55,343 nt of DNA from Bacillus thermozeamaize (GCA_002159075.1 LZRT01000107.1:1-55343), one strand, 5' to 3'. Positions 1-10,203 are shown, numbered from the stretch's first letter. The notes: generated from the letters alone by a model not told the origin. Translations and numbers: made by a program.

Positions 1-110
1 AGGATGCAAGCTTCCGCCCGAAGGCTTCCGCTTGCCTCCCCGCTCGACTTGCATGTATTAGGCGCGCCGCCAGCGTTCGTCCTGAGCCAGGATCAAACTC
101 TCCATGAAAA
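1..110 (-). rRNA. 16S rRNA, 5' end (partial)
   Basis: On the minus strand the text reads AGAGTTTGATCCTGGCTCAG followed by GACGAACGCTGGCGGCG and the V1 stem, which is the universal start of bacterial 16S rRNA (27F site). The 5' end is placed near 110 by analogy with Bacillus 16S. The rest of the gene lies beyond the left window edge. Its place after lysS matches B. subtilis, where rRNA operons follow lysS. Confidence 0.97.
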
Positions 111-147
111 AAGTTCAACTCTGACTCATCAGGTTCGCTTCATTGTG

Positions 148-163
148 CAGTTTTCAAGGAACA
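148..163 (-). promoter_or_regulatory. rrn leader boxA antitermination element
   Basis: The minus strand reads TGTTCCTTGAAAACTG about 40 nt before the 16S start. It closely resembles the boxA element of Bacillus rRNA leaders, which binds the Nus factors to prevent early termination. The call rests on motif and position. Confidence 0.7.
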
Positions 164-239
164 TCGCTTTGTTGCTGCTGTTCGTTTATCTTTCTGTCGT
201 CCGCCGCTCACTGGTTTCCTTCGTGAGCGCGACTCTTTT

Positions 240-269
240 AATATATCATGTCTGTTGTGTCTTTGTCAA
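240..269 (-). promoter_or_regulatory. rrn proximal promoter (P2-like, sigma-A)
   Basis: TTGACA (264-269) and TATATT (240-245) are separated by 18 bp on the minus strand. They lie about 125 nt before the 16S start, as expected for the proximal rRNA promoter. Transcription would start near 233. Confidence 0.85.
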
Positions 270-310
270 GATGTTTTTCTCGTTTTTTTCTTGCTTGCGG
301 TTGCTCTTTG

Positions 311-334
311 GTTCACCTTTTTATGCCGGTGAAC
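311..334. repeat. Inverted repeat between the two rrn promoters
   Basis: GTTCACC and GGTGAAC form perfect 7-bp arms around a 10-nt centre. The repeat sits between the two candidate rRNA promoters and has no T-run. It could be an operator or a hairpin in the longer P1 transcript. No function is assigned. Confidence 0.6.
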
Positions 335-346
335 AAAGCAAGATAT

Positions 347-375
347 AATATAGCAGGTTTGATCCCATGATGCAA
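347..375 (-). promoter_or_regulatory. rrn distal promoter candidate (P1-like)
   Basis: TTGCAT (370-375) and TATATT (347-352) are 17 bp apart on the minus strand, upstream of the stronger P2-like promoter. Tandem promoters are usual for Bacillus rRNA operons. The -35 box is imperfect, so this is less certain. Confidence 0.55.
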
Positions 376-407
376 GTGGCATTTCCTTTCATCCAAACGG
401 ATGATGC

Positions 408-431
408 AAAAAAGGGAGCTGTCCCGCTCCC
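408..431 (-). terminator. Intrinsic terminator of the greA-lysS-lipoprotein unit
   Basis: On the minus strand GGGAGC, a 6-nt loop and GCTCCC are followed by six T residues. It lies 77 nt after the lipoprotein stop codon and separates that unit from the rRNA promoters. Confidence 0.85.
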
Positions 432-507
432 GCCGTAACCAGCCATATTCCTCGGCTTGCAGTATCTCGCTCACGTGAAAGAGGATCTGCCGCAGCGCCG
501 CATCCGG

Positions 508-1077
508 TCACTGTGCGCTCATCGGTTTGACAATTTTCTCATCAAAGTTCAGCGGCACATTCAACTGATTGACCGGCGTGCCATCCTTGGCGCTTTTCTC
601 ATATAGGATCAACATGCCATGCGGACTGGAAGGAGGCTGTTCCAGTTGAATCTGGAGCTCAAAAGGACTCCACTCCGGCGCTCCCTTTTCCGTCTTCCCT
701 GTCCCTTCCGCCAGGATATTATGTCCATCCTCTATCGTGTAGTGAAAATTCCCTTCGTAGACACGCGCCTCACCTGCAACCTTGAAGGACATGCCGATGA
801 CGTCGCTTGCCTGTGGCTGAGTCACGCGAAATGCCTCGTTTTCCAGGGGATTGTTCTGATCGCCCTCTTTCACCTGACCGGTTTGATCCTCTCGTTTTGC
901 CGCGTCATCTGAGGAAGTCGATTCCGTGTCGCCCGTATTGGGCACCTCAGCAGGCGCCTGTCCCTGTCCCGTGTCTTGCGGGGCGCCGGCCGTTCCGCAA
1001 GCACTGAGGACGAGGATCAACCACGCGACCACACCCACGGTGACCAGGCACTTTCTGTAGAACCACTTTTTTTGCAC
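508..1077 (-). CDS. Gmad2-domain lipoprotein (spore-germination-type Ig-like domain)
   Basis: Predicted 189-aa secreted lipoprotein. A hydrophobic signal segment ends in a lipobox, L-S-A-C, with the lipidated Cys at residue 27. A long acidic, Gly/Ser/Gln-rich linker runs to about residue 80. The C-terminal 100 residues match the Gmad2 fold, which often accompanies GerM domains in spore-germination proteins: the pattern is F-R-V-x-x-P, then G-x-S/A-F-K-V-x-G-E-A, Y-E-G and W-x-P-F. I chose the GTG at 1077 because AAGGAGG lies 8 nt upstream; a longer in-frame ORF reaches 1149 without a better ribosome site. It follows lysS after 89 nt and ends before a terminator, so it is probably the last gene of the greA-lysS unit. 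No GerM domain is present. The exact role is unknown; a spore-envelope or germination role is inferred from the family. Confidence 0.75.
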   Translation of the reverse strand: MQKKWFYRKCLVTVGVVAWLILVLSACGTAGAPQDTGQGQAPAEVPNTGDTESTSSDDAAKREDQTGQVKEGDQNNPLENEAFRVTQPQASDVIGMSFKVAGEARVYEGNFHYTIEDGHNILAEGTGKTEKGAPEWSPFELQIQLEQPPSSPHGMLILYEKSAKDGTPVNQLNVPLNFDEKIVKPMSAQ

Positions 1078-1166
1078 GGCTCCAACCTCCTTTTCGAAGC
1101 GAGCGCTCCCGTTCCCAATTCGCCAGCGATTTTTCCTTGTCCTTGCCATTCGCCCGCGTGAACCGA

Positions 1167-2681
<1,515 letters not shown>

Positions 2682-2735
2682 TCAGTCCTTTACCGAATCT
2701 TGCCGATCACGTCCACGTCAACGTGTGATTCTATG

Positions 2736-3212
2736 TCAGCGTGTGATCTCTAAGATCTTGTACCGTATCACCCCGGCAGGCACCTGTACCTCGATGGTAT
2801 CGCCAATCTTCTTCCCAAGCAAGGCCTGGCCAACCGGAGATTCATTGGAAATCCGGTTCTTCTCCGGATCCGACTCCGCCGAGCCGACGATGGTATACTC
2901 CACTTCCTCGTCAAACTCCAGATCCTGAAGGCGGACCTTGGAACCGATGCTCACCACATCCGTTGAAACATCCTCGTTTTGAATGACACGGGCATTACGC
3001 AGCATTTTTTCCAATGTGATGATCCGTCCCTCAATGAAGGCCTGTTCATTTTTGGCATCTTCGTATTCGGAATTTTCGCTGAGATCCCCATAGCCGATCG
3101 CCACCTTGATCCGTTCCGCCACCTCGGCCCGTTTGACGGATTTCAGATGTTCCAACTCTTCCTCTAACTTTTTCATGCCGTCAGGTGTCAACAGAATTTC
3201 TTTCTCAGCCAC
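2736..3212 (-). CDS. greA: Transcription elongation factor GreA
   Basis: GreA binds the secondary channel of RNA polymerase and stimulates cleavage of backtracked transcripts. At 158 aa it has the standard length. The N-terminal half is a charged coiled coil (about residues 10-75) with acidic residues at the tip ([11 protein letters not shown], family hallmark). The C-terminal half is the FKBP-like domain ending in [12 protein letters not shown]. The start is GTG at 3212 with AAAGGGG upstream. It leads a short operon with lysS and sits downstream of an approximately 225-nt leader from a strong promoter (see those entries). Confidence 0.96.
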   Translation of the reverse strand: MAEKEILLTPDGMKKLEEELEHLKSVKRAEVAERIKVAIGYGDLSENSEYEDAKNEQAFIEGRIITLEKMLRNARVIQNEDVSTDVVSIGSKVRLQDLEFDEEVEYTIVGSAESDPEKNRISNESPVGQALLGKKIGDTIEVQVPAGVIRYKILEITR

Positions 3213-3321
3213 AGTACATTTCCCCTTTTATCGTATGTTTTTTCACTTCATTTTTCACGAAAAAAGATGCTTTATGTCAGGTGAGAGATTTGCCGAAAAC
3301 CGCGTTGCATCGTGATTCGTG

Positions 3322-3373
3322 GTTGAATCGTTATTGTTGAATCGTTATTCATATACGTATTCATATACGCCTT
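3322..3373. repeat. Short tandem repeats in the greA leader
   Basis: A perfect 14-bp unit (GTTGAATCGTTATT on the plus strand) is duplicated head to tail at 3322-3335 and 3336-3349. It is followed by two 12-bp units beginning CATATACG (3350-3361 and 3362-3373). All lie inside the predicted greA 5' untranslated region. There is no gene at 3213-3493; that stretch holds the leader and promoter. Confidence 0.8.
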
Positions 3374-3445
3374 ATGAGAAAGTAATGCCTCTATTTGGTT
3401 GAATACCTGAAATCTTTCGTATCGTTAAAAGTCATATGTGTGGAT

Positions 3446-3474
3446 ATTATATTGAGGCAAACGGAGACTGTCAA
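3446..3474 (-). promoter_or_regulatory. Sigma-A promoter of greA-lysS
   Basis: TTGACA (3469-3474) and TATAAT (3446-3451) are both consensus hexamers, with an ideal 17-bp spacer on the minus strand. The promoter lies just before the end of folK. The start near 3439 leaves about 225 nt of leader before greA. Confidence 0.88.
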
Positions 3475-3493
3475 TAAACCGGGCTGCTTTGGC

Positions 3494-4045
3494 TCAGTTT
3501 TGCGCCATGGACGACCTGGCTGCCCAGCCGGCATCCTTGTACCTGACCACCCCTTCCCGGCCAAGAAAAGAAAGCGCCTCTCTAGCCGCCTGCCGGACCG
3601 GCTCGCACAGCCACGCCGCCAGATCCAACAGGGGAACGAGGACAAAGGGTCTTTCAAAAAGGCGCGGATGCGGGATGATCAGGCGGTGAGACCGCACCTT
3701 TTGCCCGCCGTACAACAGTATATCCAGGTCAAGCGTTCGCGGCCCCCACCGAATCGTCCGCTGCCGCCGGTGCAACTGTTCAACCTGTAACAGATAATCC
3801 AGCAAACGATCCGGGTCAAGGCCCGTTTCTACACAGACCACTGCATTGAGAAAAGGAGGTTGCGGGCGGTAGCCGACGGGTTCCGTTTCATACAGGGCGG
3901 AACATCCCAGAATGCGCAAAACGTTTTCTTTCGAGAGCATGCGTAACGCCGATCGCAGGTTCTCTTCCCGATCTCCCAGATTGGAACCCATCCCGATAAA
4001 AGCCTTTGTCAAAGACGTCCGCGGCTGTGTCAAAGAGCGGTTCAA
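3494..4045 (-). CDS. folK: HPPK, folate pathway pyrophosphokinase
   Basis: 2-amino-4-hydroxy-6-hydroxymethyl-dihydropteridine pyrophosphokinase transfers pyrophosphate from ATP to the pterin, making the substrate of FolP. The 183-aa protein shows the N-terminal G-S-N-L-G-D motif (residues 20-25), Y-E-T-x-P-x-G near residue 52, and the signature R-W-G-P-R-T-L-D-L-D-I-L at 99-110. It overlaps folB by 4 nt (ATGA), so the two are probably translationally coupled. It is the last gene of the folP-folB-folK unit. The C-terminal tail after about residue 165 is poorly conserved. Confidence 0.95.
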   Translation of the reverse strand: MNRSLTQPRTSLTKAFIGMGSNLGDREENLRSALRMLSKENVLRILGCSALYETEPVGYRPQPPFLNAVVCVETGLDPDRLLDYLLQVEQLHRRQRTIRWGPRTLDLDILLYGGQKVRSHRLIIPHPRLFERPFVLVPLLDLAAWLCEPVRQAAREALSFLGREGVVRYKDAGWAARSSMAQN

Positions 4046-4404
4046 TCGGAGGCCTCCCTTGTAATTTCAACGCCAACATGCTGAAAATGACCGGGTATCG
4101 GCGGGGACGGCTTCATGATCCGCACCGTGACCTTGTGAATCCGGAATCGCTTGAGCAGCCGCGCCGCAGTCTCTTCCGCCAGCGATTCCAACAGTTGACG
4201 CGACGGCCCATGAAACACCCTGGCTACCTCATCATACACCTCAGCATAGTTCACTGTATCAGCCAGCCGGTCGCTTTGACCTGCCGGGTTGAGGTCAAGA
4301 TACAGCCATACATCGACGACAAATCGCTGCCCGAGACGCCTTTCCTCTTCGTATACACCATGATACCCGTAAAAGGTCATGCCCTGAATCACGATTTTGT
4401 CCAT
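4042..4404 (-). CDS. folB: Dihydroneopterin aldolase
   Basis: Converts 7,8-dihydroneopterin to 6-hydroxymethyl-dihydropterin and glycolaldehyde, feeding FolK. The 120-aa protein has the typical start D-K-I-V-I-Q-G-M-T-F-Y-G-Y-H-G-V, in which the Y-G-Y-H-G-V segment is family-typical. It lies between folP (39-nt gap) and folK (4-nt overlap). The three consecutive pathway enzymes form one transcription unit. Confidence 0.95.
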   Translation of the reverse strand: MDKIVIQGMTFYGYHGVYEEERRLGQRFVVDVWLYLDLNPAGQSDRLADTVNYAEVYDEVARVFHGPSRQLLESLAEETAARLLKRFRIHKVTVRIMKPSPPIPGHFQHVGVEITREASD

Positions 4405-4443
4405 CCCCGTCCCTCCGGCATCCCCACTTGACTGGCTCGGTCC

Positions 4444-5643
4444 TCACGACCGCAGCATGGCATCCATCATCCTGCATACGCGCACCATTTCCTTCACATC
4501 ATGCACCCGGACAATCTGGCACCCCTTGGCAATGGCCAATGCCACGGTGGCCGCCGTGCCTTCCAACCGGTCATCCACAGGCAGCTGCAAGGTGTTGCCG
4601 ATCATCGATTTGCGGGAAGTGCCAATGAGTACAGGATATCCCAATGCCACCAATTCATCCAGACGGCGCATCGTCTCCAGATTATGCTCCAAATGTTTGC
4701 CGAATCCGATCCCGGGATCCAATATGATCTGTTCTTCCTTGACTCCCGCTTGCTTGGCTATCTCAAGGGAGACGCGCAGATCCTGGATGATCTCGCCCAT
4801 CACATCACGATAAGCGACCCGGTCGGCAGGCCGATTGTGCATCAGGATCACCGGCACGCCGGCCTCGGCAGCCACCCGAGCCATCGCCGGGTCGCGCCGA
4901 AAACCCCAGATGTCGTTGATCACATCGGCGCCGGCAGCAATGGCTCTGGTTGCGACTTCTGATTTATACGTGTCGATGGATATCGGAACGTCAAGACGCG
5001 CCTTCAGTTTTCGGATCACCGGTTCCACCCTTCTGATCTCTTCCTCAGCCGAGATCGGGGTATGTCCCGGACGGGTAGACTCTCCTCCGACATCAATCAG
5101 ATCGGCGCCGTCATCCACCATGGCCTGGGCGTGTTCGACCGCTTTGTCGGGGTCGATCCATTTGCCTCCATCCGAAAAGGAATCAGGGGTCACGTTTAAA
5201 ATGCCCATGACCAACGTTTTTTTTCCGCAGTCCAGCTCCCAGCCCTTCCCGCGAATCCGCTGCGCCCCGCGGCTGCGATCCAATCCCCGCAGCACCCATT
5301 CCAATTCTTCGGCCACTTTTTTCAGACCGAAGGGCTGCGCTTTCAGTTTCCTCGTCAGACGATCAAATTGCTTGCGGGTACCCATCAGAAGAAGATCAGA
5401 CGTCTCCTTCGTCAACATGGAAACCTCTTTATGCAAAACCGCTTCGCCGCCCAGCGCAAGCATTTCCTGTTTGAGCACGTTGGCCGCTTTTAACGAAACC
5501 TGATGAACCTTAATATGTAAGAACTCTCCCTTTGGCATCATCAGACGGATTCCGGCATGATCCGCGCCCAACGCGAGCATTTCTTCTTCCAGCCTGGCGG
5601 GATGGTCAAACTGCATCAAATAGGGTTGGTGTGTCCACACCAC
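4444..5643 (-). CDS. folP: Dihydropteroate synthase with N-terminal extension
   Basis: Condenses p-aminobenzoate with the hydroxymethyl-dihydropterin pyrophosphate made by FolK. The catalytic TIM barrel begins near residue 145, with NVTPDSFSDGG at about 150-160 and GGESTRPG at about 188-195 (pterin and pABA binding loops). About 140 residues precede it, with no visible catalytic motif; the long form is found in some Bacillota DHPS proteins. I chose the GTG at 5643 because AAGGAG lies 10 nt upstream; an ATG at 5694 is in frame but lacks a clear ribosome site. The gene follows a strong promoter and a perfect palindrome. Unlike B. subtilis, no pab genes precede it. Confidence 0.92.
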   Translation of the reverse strand: MVWTHQPYLMQFDHPARLEEEMLALGADHAGIRLMMPKGEFLHIKVHQVSLKAANVLKQEMLALGGEAVLHKEVSMLTKETSDLLLMGTRKQFDRLTRKLKAQPFGLKKVAEELEWVLRGLDRSRGAQRIRGKGWELDCGKKTLVMGILNVTPDSFSDGGKWIDPDKAVEHAQAMVDDGADLIDVGGESTRPGHTPISAEEEIRRVEPVIRKLKARLDVPISIDTYKSEVATRAIAAGADVINDIWGFRRDPAMARVAAEAGVPVILMHNRPADRVAYRDVMGEIIQDLRVSLEIAKQAGVKEEQIILDPGIGFGKHLEHNLETMRRLDELVALGYPVLIGTSRKSMIGNTLQLPVDDRLEGTAATVALAIAKGCQIVRVHDVKEMVRVCRMMDAMLRS

Positions 5644-5705
5644 GATGGGTTCACTCCTTCTGGAGAAAGGCGTTTCCAGGCTTGTCTTGTCCATGGCAAC
5701 ACCGA

Positions 5706-5729
5706 AGCCGTGGTCAGATGACCACGGCT
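5706..5729. promoter_or_regulatory. Perfect 11-bp-arm palindrome in the folP leader
   Basis: AGCCGTGGTCA, a 2-nt centre, and TGACCACGGCT form 11-bp arms with no mismatch. The element starts about 35 nt after the predicted folP transcription start and ends 62 nt before the folP start codon. A 2-nt loop is tight for an RNA hairpin and no T-run follows, so a dimeric-protein operator is the better guess. Confidence 0.7.
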
Positions 5730-5770
5730 GCCGTTCCGAAGCACATGTCCAAGCCTCTTCCCTGCAGTAT

Positions 5771-5799
5771 GTTATACGCAAACTTAACCGGGTTGTCAA
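5771..5799 (-). promoter_or_regulatory. Sigma-A promoter of folP-folB-folK
   Basis: TTGACA (5794-5799) and TATAAC (5771-5776) are separated by 17 bp on the minus strand. The -35 box overlaps the hslO stop codon, so the folate genes have their own promoter within a tightly packed region. Confidence 0.85.
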
Positions 5800-6674
5800 T
5801 GTTCACGGATCAGCCGCTCCAAAACGTCTCTCCCGAGAACATAACGCTCGTTGCAAAAATGGCAGACCACTTCTGCCTCTCCCCGTTCCTCGAGGATGGA
5901 TGCCAGTTCCTTTGGGCCAAGCCCCTGGAGCATCTCTTGCACTCGCTGCTCTGAACAAGTGCAGGCAAAATGGAGCGGAATTACTTCATGCACCCGGGGC
6001 TTTCCCTCTGAACCCGCCACTTTCTCGATCAGCTGCTCGACACGGATGCCGTCTGCCACGAGCGCGGACACGGCGGGCAGCCGGTTGAGGTGCTGAATCA
6101 CCCGATCCATGAGTTGCTCATCGGCCCCCGGCATCCGCTGGAGAATCCACCCGCCGGCTGCCTGAACCGACAGATCCGGGTTCACCAGCACGCCCACGCC
6201 GACGGCAGAGGGCGTCTGTTCAGAGACGGTAAAATAATAAGTGAAGTCCTCCCCCAGTTCCCCCGAGACAAGCGGCACACTCCCGCGGTAGGGTTCTCCA
6301 ATGCCAAGATCTTTCACCACATAGAGAAAGCCGGCACCGATGGCCTTGGCCACATCCAGTTTTCCCTGGGCATTGGCTGGCAGATCGACAAACGGGTTGT
6401 GCACATAACCCCGCGCATGCCCAGACGCGTCCGCATCCGCCACAATGTGCCGCAAGGGGCCATCTCCCTTGATCTGTACGGTCACTTTGCCCTCGCCTTT
6501 TAGCATCAGGCCCATCATCGCAGTGATCGTCACGGCCCGGCCGAGGGCAGCGGTGGCAACCGGCCATAACTGATGGCGTCTCTGCAGTTCGTTGACCAGC
6601 GAAGTGGAAACGGCCGCAAAGATCCGAATTTGGCCGTCATAGGCAGTGCCTCTGGCAAGTTGATCGCCATGCAT
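5796..6674 (-). CDS. hslO: Redox-regulated chaperone Hsp33
   Basis: A cytoplasmic holdase chaperone activated by oxidation. The 292-aa protein has the normal length. The C-terminal redox switch is intact: C-T-C at residues 238-240 and C-H-F-C at 271-274, the four Cys that bind zinc when reduced. The N-terminal part carries the conserved pattern of alternating strands with GDGPLRHIVADAD near 70-82. It follows coaX after 30 nt and belongs to the ftsH-coaX-hslO series known from Bacilli. Confidence 0.96.
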   Translation of the reverse strand: MHGDQLARGTAYDGQIRIFAAVSTSLVNELQRRHQLWPVATAALGRAVTITAMMGLMLKGEGKVTVQIKGDGPLRHIVADADASGHARGYVHNPFVDLPANAQGKLDVAKAIGAGFLYVVKDLGIGEPYRGSVPLVSGELGEDFTYYFTVSEQTPSAVGVGVLVNPDLSVQAAGGWILQRMPGADEQLMDRVIQHLNRLPAVSALVADGIRVEQLIEKVAGSEGKPRVHEVIPLHFACTCSEQRVQEMLQGLGPKELASILEERGEAEVVCHFCNERYVLGRDVLERLIREH

Positions 6675-6704
6675 ACTGAAGTCTCCTTAAGAAAAGATTT
6701 CATT

Positions 6705-7523
6705 TTAGGAATGATGCCGGTTCCGCTGTAAAATCAGGTATAGCCCTTCCAAAGTCAACAGCGGATTGACAAGATCAATCGTCTCCGATTCTCCCGCCAC
6801 CCATTCGGCCAATCCTCCCGTTGCCACCACCGTGATCCGGCGAGTGGACGGCTGTTTTCCCGGCATCTCATGCATCGCTTCCATTTCTTCCATTTCCTTC
6901 TTCATCCGCTGGACGATTCCATCCACTTGTCCGACAAAGCCATACAAAATCCCGGACTGCATGGATGTGATCGTGTTTTTTCCGATGACCCGGCCCGGGT
7001 TGACCATTTCCACGCGGGGAAGCTTGGCCGTATGCGAATACAGGGCTTCTGTTGAAATCTGGATCCCGGGGGCAATCGCGCCGCCGAGGTACTCCCCTTG
7101 CGAATTGACGGCACAGAAAGTGGTGGCGGTGCCGAAGTCCACGATAATCAAGGGGGGCCCATACAACGCAATCGCCGCCACCGCATTGACAATCCGGTCT
7201 GCGCCCACTTCTCGCGGATTCTCTGTCTTGACATTGAGACCGGTACGGACCCCCGGGCCGACAATCAGGGGGTGAAGCTTCAGGTATTTTTGGCACATCC
7301 TGGCCAGCGGCTGCACCAAAGGCGGAACCACTGAAGAAATGATGGCGCCGGTGATTTGTTCCAGCGAGAGCCCCACATCCTGCAAATACCATTTCAGCAG
7401 CATGCCGTATTCGTCTTCCGTCTTCCGGCGATCGGTTGCGGCCCGCCAGGCGTGCAACAGTTGGCCATCTTGGTAAATGCCCAGGACGATGTTGCTGTTT
7501 CCCACGTCAATGACAAGATCCAT
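6705..7523 (-). CDS. coaX: Type III pantothenate kinase
   Basis: Phosphorylates pantothenate in the first step of coenzyme A synthesis. The 272-aa ASKHA-fold protein starts [11 protein letters not shown], with the phosphate-binding DVGNSN at residues 6-11. GADRIVN (107-113) binds pantothenate and DFGTATT (129-135) is the second phosphate motif. The ATG at 7523 was chosen over the upstream in-frame start because AAAGGAGG precedes it at good distance. It lies between ftsH (a weak terminator in the gap) and hslO. Confidence 0.96.
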   Translation of the reverse strand: MDLVIDVGNSNIVLGIYQDGQLLHAWRAATDRRKTEDEYGMLLKWYLQDVGLSLEQITGAIISSVVPPLVQPLARMCQKYLKLHPLIVGPGVRTGLNVKTENPREVGADRIVNAVAAIALYGPPLIIVDFGTATTFCAVNSQGEYLGGAIAPGIQISTEALYSHTAKLPRVEMVNPGRVIGKNTITSMQSGILYGFVGQVDGIVQRMKKEMEEMEAMHEMPGKQPSTRRITVVATGGLAEWVAGESETIDLVNPLLTLEGLYLILQRNRHHS

Positions 7524-7568
7524 CCAAGTGCCCTCCTTTCCGGTTCCCGACAAACATGCAAATACGTC

Positions 7569-7590
7569 AAAACCCTGCCGTCAGGCAGGG
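7569..7590 (-). terminator. Weak terminator or attenuator between ftsH and coaX
   Basis: CCCTGCC-TGAC-GGCAGGG followed by four T residues on the minus strand. The 7-bp stem is perfect but the T-run is short, so termination is probably partial. Confidence 0.6.
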
Positions 7591-7637
7591 GATTTCGTCG
7601 CACCCAATCCAGGATCAGGTTCGATCATGGCGCCATA

Positions 7638-9596
7638 TTACGTGGATGAACCGCCTTTGTCGTCCGGACGTTCCAAGGAAGCGGACGGATGCTCCTTGTC
7701 GCCGTTTGAAGGCGTCCCATTGGCGGCAGGTGGGGAGTCCGTGGACTTGCCCTGAATTTGCAGTCTGACCTCTTTTTTGTCCGGAAGGCGTCCTGTCTTG
7801 ATCAGGGCGTGAATCTCCGTCTCATCCAGCGTCTCCTTCTCAAGCAAGGTCTGCGCCAAAAGCTCCAGCTTGTCACGGTGTTCCGTCAACAGTTGTTTGC
7901 AACGTTCATAACAGGTCTGGATAATATGGCGAATTTCCTGGTCGATTTCATAAGCGACCTTGTCACTGTAGTTCCGTTCGCGGGCGAAATCCCGGCCGAG
8001 AAACACCTCTCCCTGTCCGCGGCCAAACTGCATTGGCCCCAATTTCTCACTCATCCCGAATTCGGTCACCATGCGCCGGGCGATCTCCGTCGCACGCTCA
8101 AAATCATTGTGCGCCCCCGTGCTGACATCACCAAAGACGAGCTCTTCCGCCACCCGTCCCCCCAGAAGGCCGGTGATCCGTTCCATTAATTCGGTCTTGC
8201 GCATAAAAAAGCGATCCTCTTTCGGCAGCATCACCGTGTAGCCGCCCGCGCTGCCACGCGGGATAATGGTCACTTTGTGGACGGTATCGGCGTTTTCCAG
8301 GTAGATGCCGACAATGGCATGCCCTGCCTCATGGTAGGCCACCAGCTTGCGTTCCGTTTCGCTGATCACCCGGCTCCGCTTCTCGGGTCCGGCAATCACC
8401 CGATCGATGGCCTCATCAATTTCTCCCATGTTGATCTGCTTCTTGTTCTTCCGCGCTGCCAGCAGCGCCGCCTCATTCAGTACATTTTCCAGATCTGCCC
8501 CGGTGAAACCGGTCGTCCTGCGGGCAAGAACGTGCAAATCCACATCTTCACCAAGCGGTTTGTTGCGTGCATGAACCTTCAGAATCGCTTCCCGGCCCTT
8601 GAGATCCGGACGATCGACCGTAATCTGCCGGTCGAAGCGTCCCGGGCGGAGCAAGGCCGGATCGAGAATGTCCGGACGGTTGGTGGCGGCGATGATGATG
8701 ATTCCCTCATGGGCGCTGAACCCGTCCATCTCCACCAGCAGCTGGTTCAGCGTCTGCTCCCGCTCGTCATGGCCGCCTCCCAGCCCGGCGCCGCGCTGCC
8801 GCCCGACGGCGTCAATTTCATCAATAAAAATAATACATGGCGCGTTCTTCTTCGCGTTCTCAAACAAATCACGAACACGCGAAGCCCCCACGCCGACGAA
8901 CATTTCCACAAAATCGGAACCGCTGATGGAAAAAAAGGGCACACCGGCCTCACCGGCCACTGCACGAGCCAACAGCGTTTTTCCGGTTCCTGGTGGTCCG
9001 ACCAGCAGCACGCCTTTGGGAATCCGCGCACCGAGACTGGAAAATTTCCGCGGATCCTTCAGAAAGGCCACGATCTCTTCCAGTTCCGCCTTCTCTTCAT
9101 CAGCGCCGGCCACATCGTTGAACGTGACCTTCTTCTTCTCATCATGATACATCCGGGCACGGCTTTTGCCGAAATTCATCACCCGGTTCCCGCCGCCCTG
9201 CGCCTGATTCATCAGGAAAAACAACAGGACAATCAGGATCAAAAACGGAACAAAAGAAGTCAGGAGTGACATCCAGATGGAGGGCCCTTCTTCCGGAGAG
9301 TAGACCTGCTTGGGAACTTCGGCCGCCTCAATCTGCTGGATCACCATGTCACTAAAGGGGGCCTGCGTGACAAAGGTGGTCGTGCTATTCCCTACAAACC
9401 GCCCTTCGATCCGGTAAGTCAGACCTTCCGGCCGAATATGAACCTCGGCAATTTTGCCGTCCGCGAGCGCTGTGCGAAATTCTGTATATGTAATCGTCTT
9501 CGTCGTTGTACCGGAGGTGTTGAACGCTTCAAAGATCCCGATGACGACGAGAAATAGCAGAAGATAAATAATAATGCTCTTGGCAAAGCGGTTCAT
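7638..9596 (-). CDS. ftsH: ATP-dependent zinc metalloprotease FtsH
   Basis: A membrane-bound AAA+ protease that degrades unneeded or damaged membrane and regulatory proteins. The 652-aa protein has two N-terminal transmembrane segments (about residues 8-23 and 107-130) flanking an extracytoplasmic domain. Walker A GPPGTGKT is at 200-207, Walker B FIDEID at 257-262, the second region of homology ([19 protein letters not shown]) near 304-322, and the zinc site HEAGH at 422-426. The C-terminal tail is hydrophilic and low in complexity. It follows hpt as in B. subtilis. FtsH is needed for normal sporulation in B. subtilis. Confidence 0.98.
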   Translation of the reverse strand: MNRFAKSIIIYLLLFLVVIGIFEAFNTSGTTTKTITYTEFRTALADGKIAEVHIRPEGLTYRIEGRFVGNSTTTFVTQAPFSDMVIQQIEAAEVPKQVYSPEEGPSIWMSLLTSFVPFLILIVLLFFLMNQAQGGGNRVMNFGKSRARMYHDEKKKVTFNDVAGADEEKAELEEIVAFLKDPRKFSSLGARIPKGVLLVGPPGTGKTLLARAVAGEAGVPFFSISGSDFVEMFVGVGASRVRDLFENAKKNAPCIIFIDEIDAVGRQRGAGLGGGHDEREQTLNQLLVEMDGFSAHEGIIIIAATNRPDILDPALLRPGRFDRQITVDRPDLKGREAILKVHARNKPLGEDVDLHVLARRTTGFTGADLENVLNEAALLAARKNKKQINMGEIDEAIDRVIAGPEKRSRVISETERKLVAYHEAGHAIVGIYLENADTVHKVTIIPRGSAGGYTVMLPKEDRFFMRKTELMERITGLLGGRVAEELVFGDVSTGAHNDFERATEIARRMVTEFGMSEKLGPMQFGRGQGEVFLGRDFARERNYSDKVAYEIDQEIRHIIQTCYERCKQLLTEHRDKLELLAQTLLEKETLDETEIHALIKTGRLPDKKEVRLQIQGKSTDSPPAANGTPSNGDKEHPSASLERPDDKGGSST

Positions 9597-9657
9597 GCAC
9601 GCCCTCCTCTCAAAAAGCCAACATTTATTTTATCATAACTTGGAAAGCCGCTACAAC

Positions 9658-10203
9658 TCATTCCCCGTTACGGTACACCTCCGGCCGCAAGACACCGATG
9701 TACGGGAGGTTCCGATACCGCTCTGCATAGTCCAGACCATAACCCACGAGAAATTCGTTCGGCATCGTAAATCCGCAATAATCCGGCTGCAGATCCACCG
9801 TGCGACCTTCCGGCTTATCGAGCAGGGCGACCACTTTGACAGACAAGGCATTTCTTCGGTGCAGCAAATCCAGTAGGTATCGCAAAGTCAAACCGGAATC
9901 CACCACATCCTCGACCACCAGGACATGACGGCCATCGACAGGGTGATCCAGATCCTTGACAATCTTGACGACACCGGATGACTTCGTCGAGGCTCCATAA
10001 CTGGAAACCGCCATAAAATCGATTTCACAGGGGATGGTCAGGCGTTTAACGAGATCGGCCATGAACAAAACGGCCCCTTTCAACACGCCAATCACCAGCG
10101 GGTTATGATCCCGGTAATCGGCGTTAATCTGCGCAGCCAATTCCCTGACCTTGGCGGCAATCTCTTCCTCCGTCAGCACAACTTTTTGGATATCCTGCTC
10201 CAT
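9658..10203 (-). CDS. hpt: Hypoxanthine phosphoribosyltransferase
   Basis: Salvages hypoxanthine or guanine with PRPP to make IMP or GMP. The 181-aa enzyme has the PRPP-binding loop [12 protein letters not shown] at residues 96-107 and the type I PRTase fold. I chose ATG 10203, which has GGAGGAGA just upstream; the ORF extends upstream into the tilS end without a ribosome site. In B. subtilis the TilS-HprT pair activates ftsH expression; the tilS-hpt-ftsH order is kept here. The gene starts 49 nt after tilS. Confidence 0.96.
   Translation of the reverse strand: MEQDIQKVVLTEEEIAAKVRELAAQINADYRDHNPLVIGVLKGAVLFMADLVKRLTIPCEIDFMAVSSYGASTKSSGVVKIVKDLDHPVDGRHVLVVEDVVDSGLTLRYLLDLLHRRNALSVKVVALLDKPEGRTVDLQPDYCGFTMPNEFLVGYGLDYAERYRNLPYIGVLRPEVYRNGE

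Noticed and set aside
431-507. A short coding-like stretch after the lipoprotein gene
   Set aside because: One frame reads as a plausible peptide (L-R-Q-I-L-F-H-V-S-E-I-L), but it has no start codon or ribosome site and no family I recognise.
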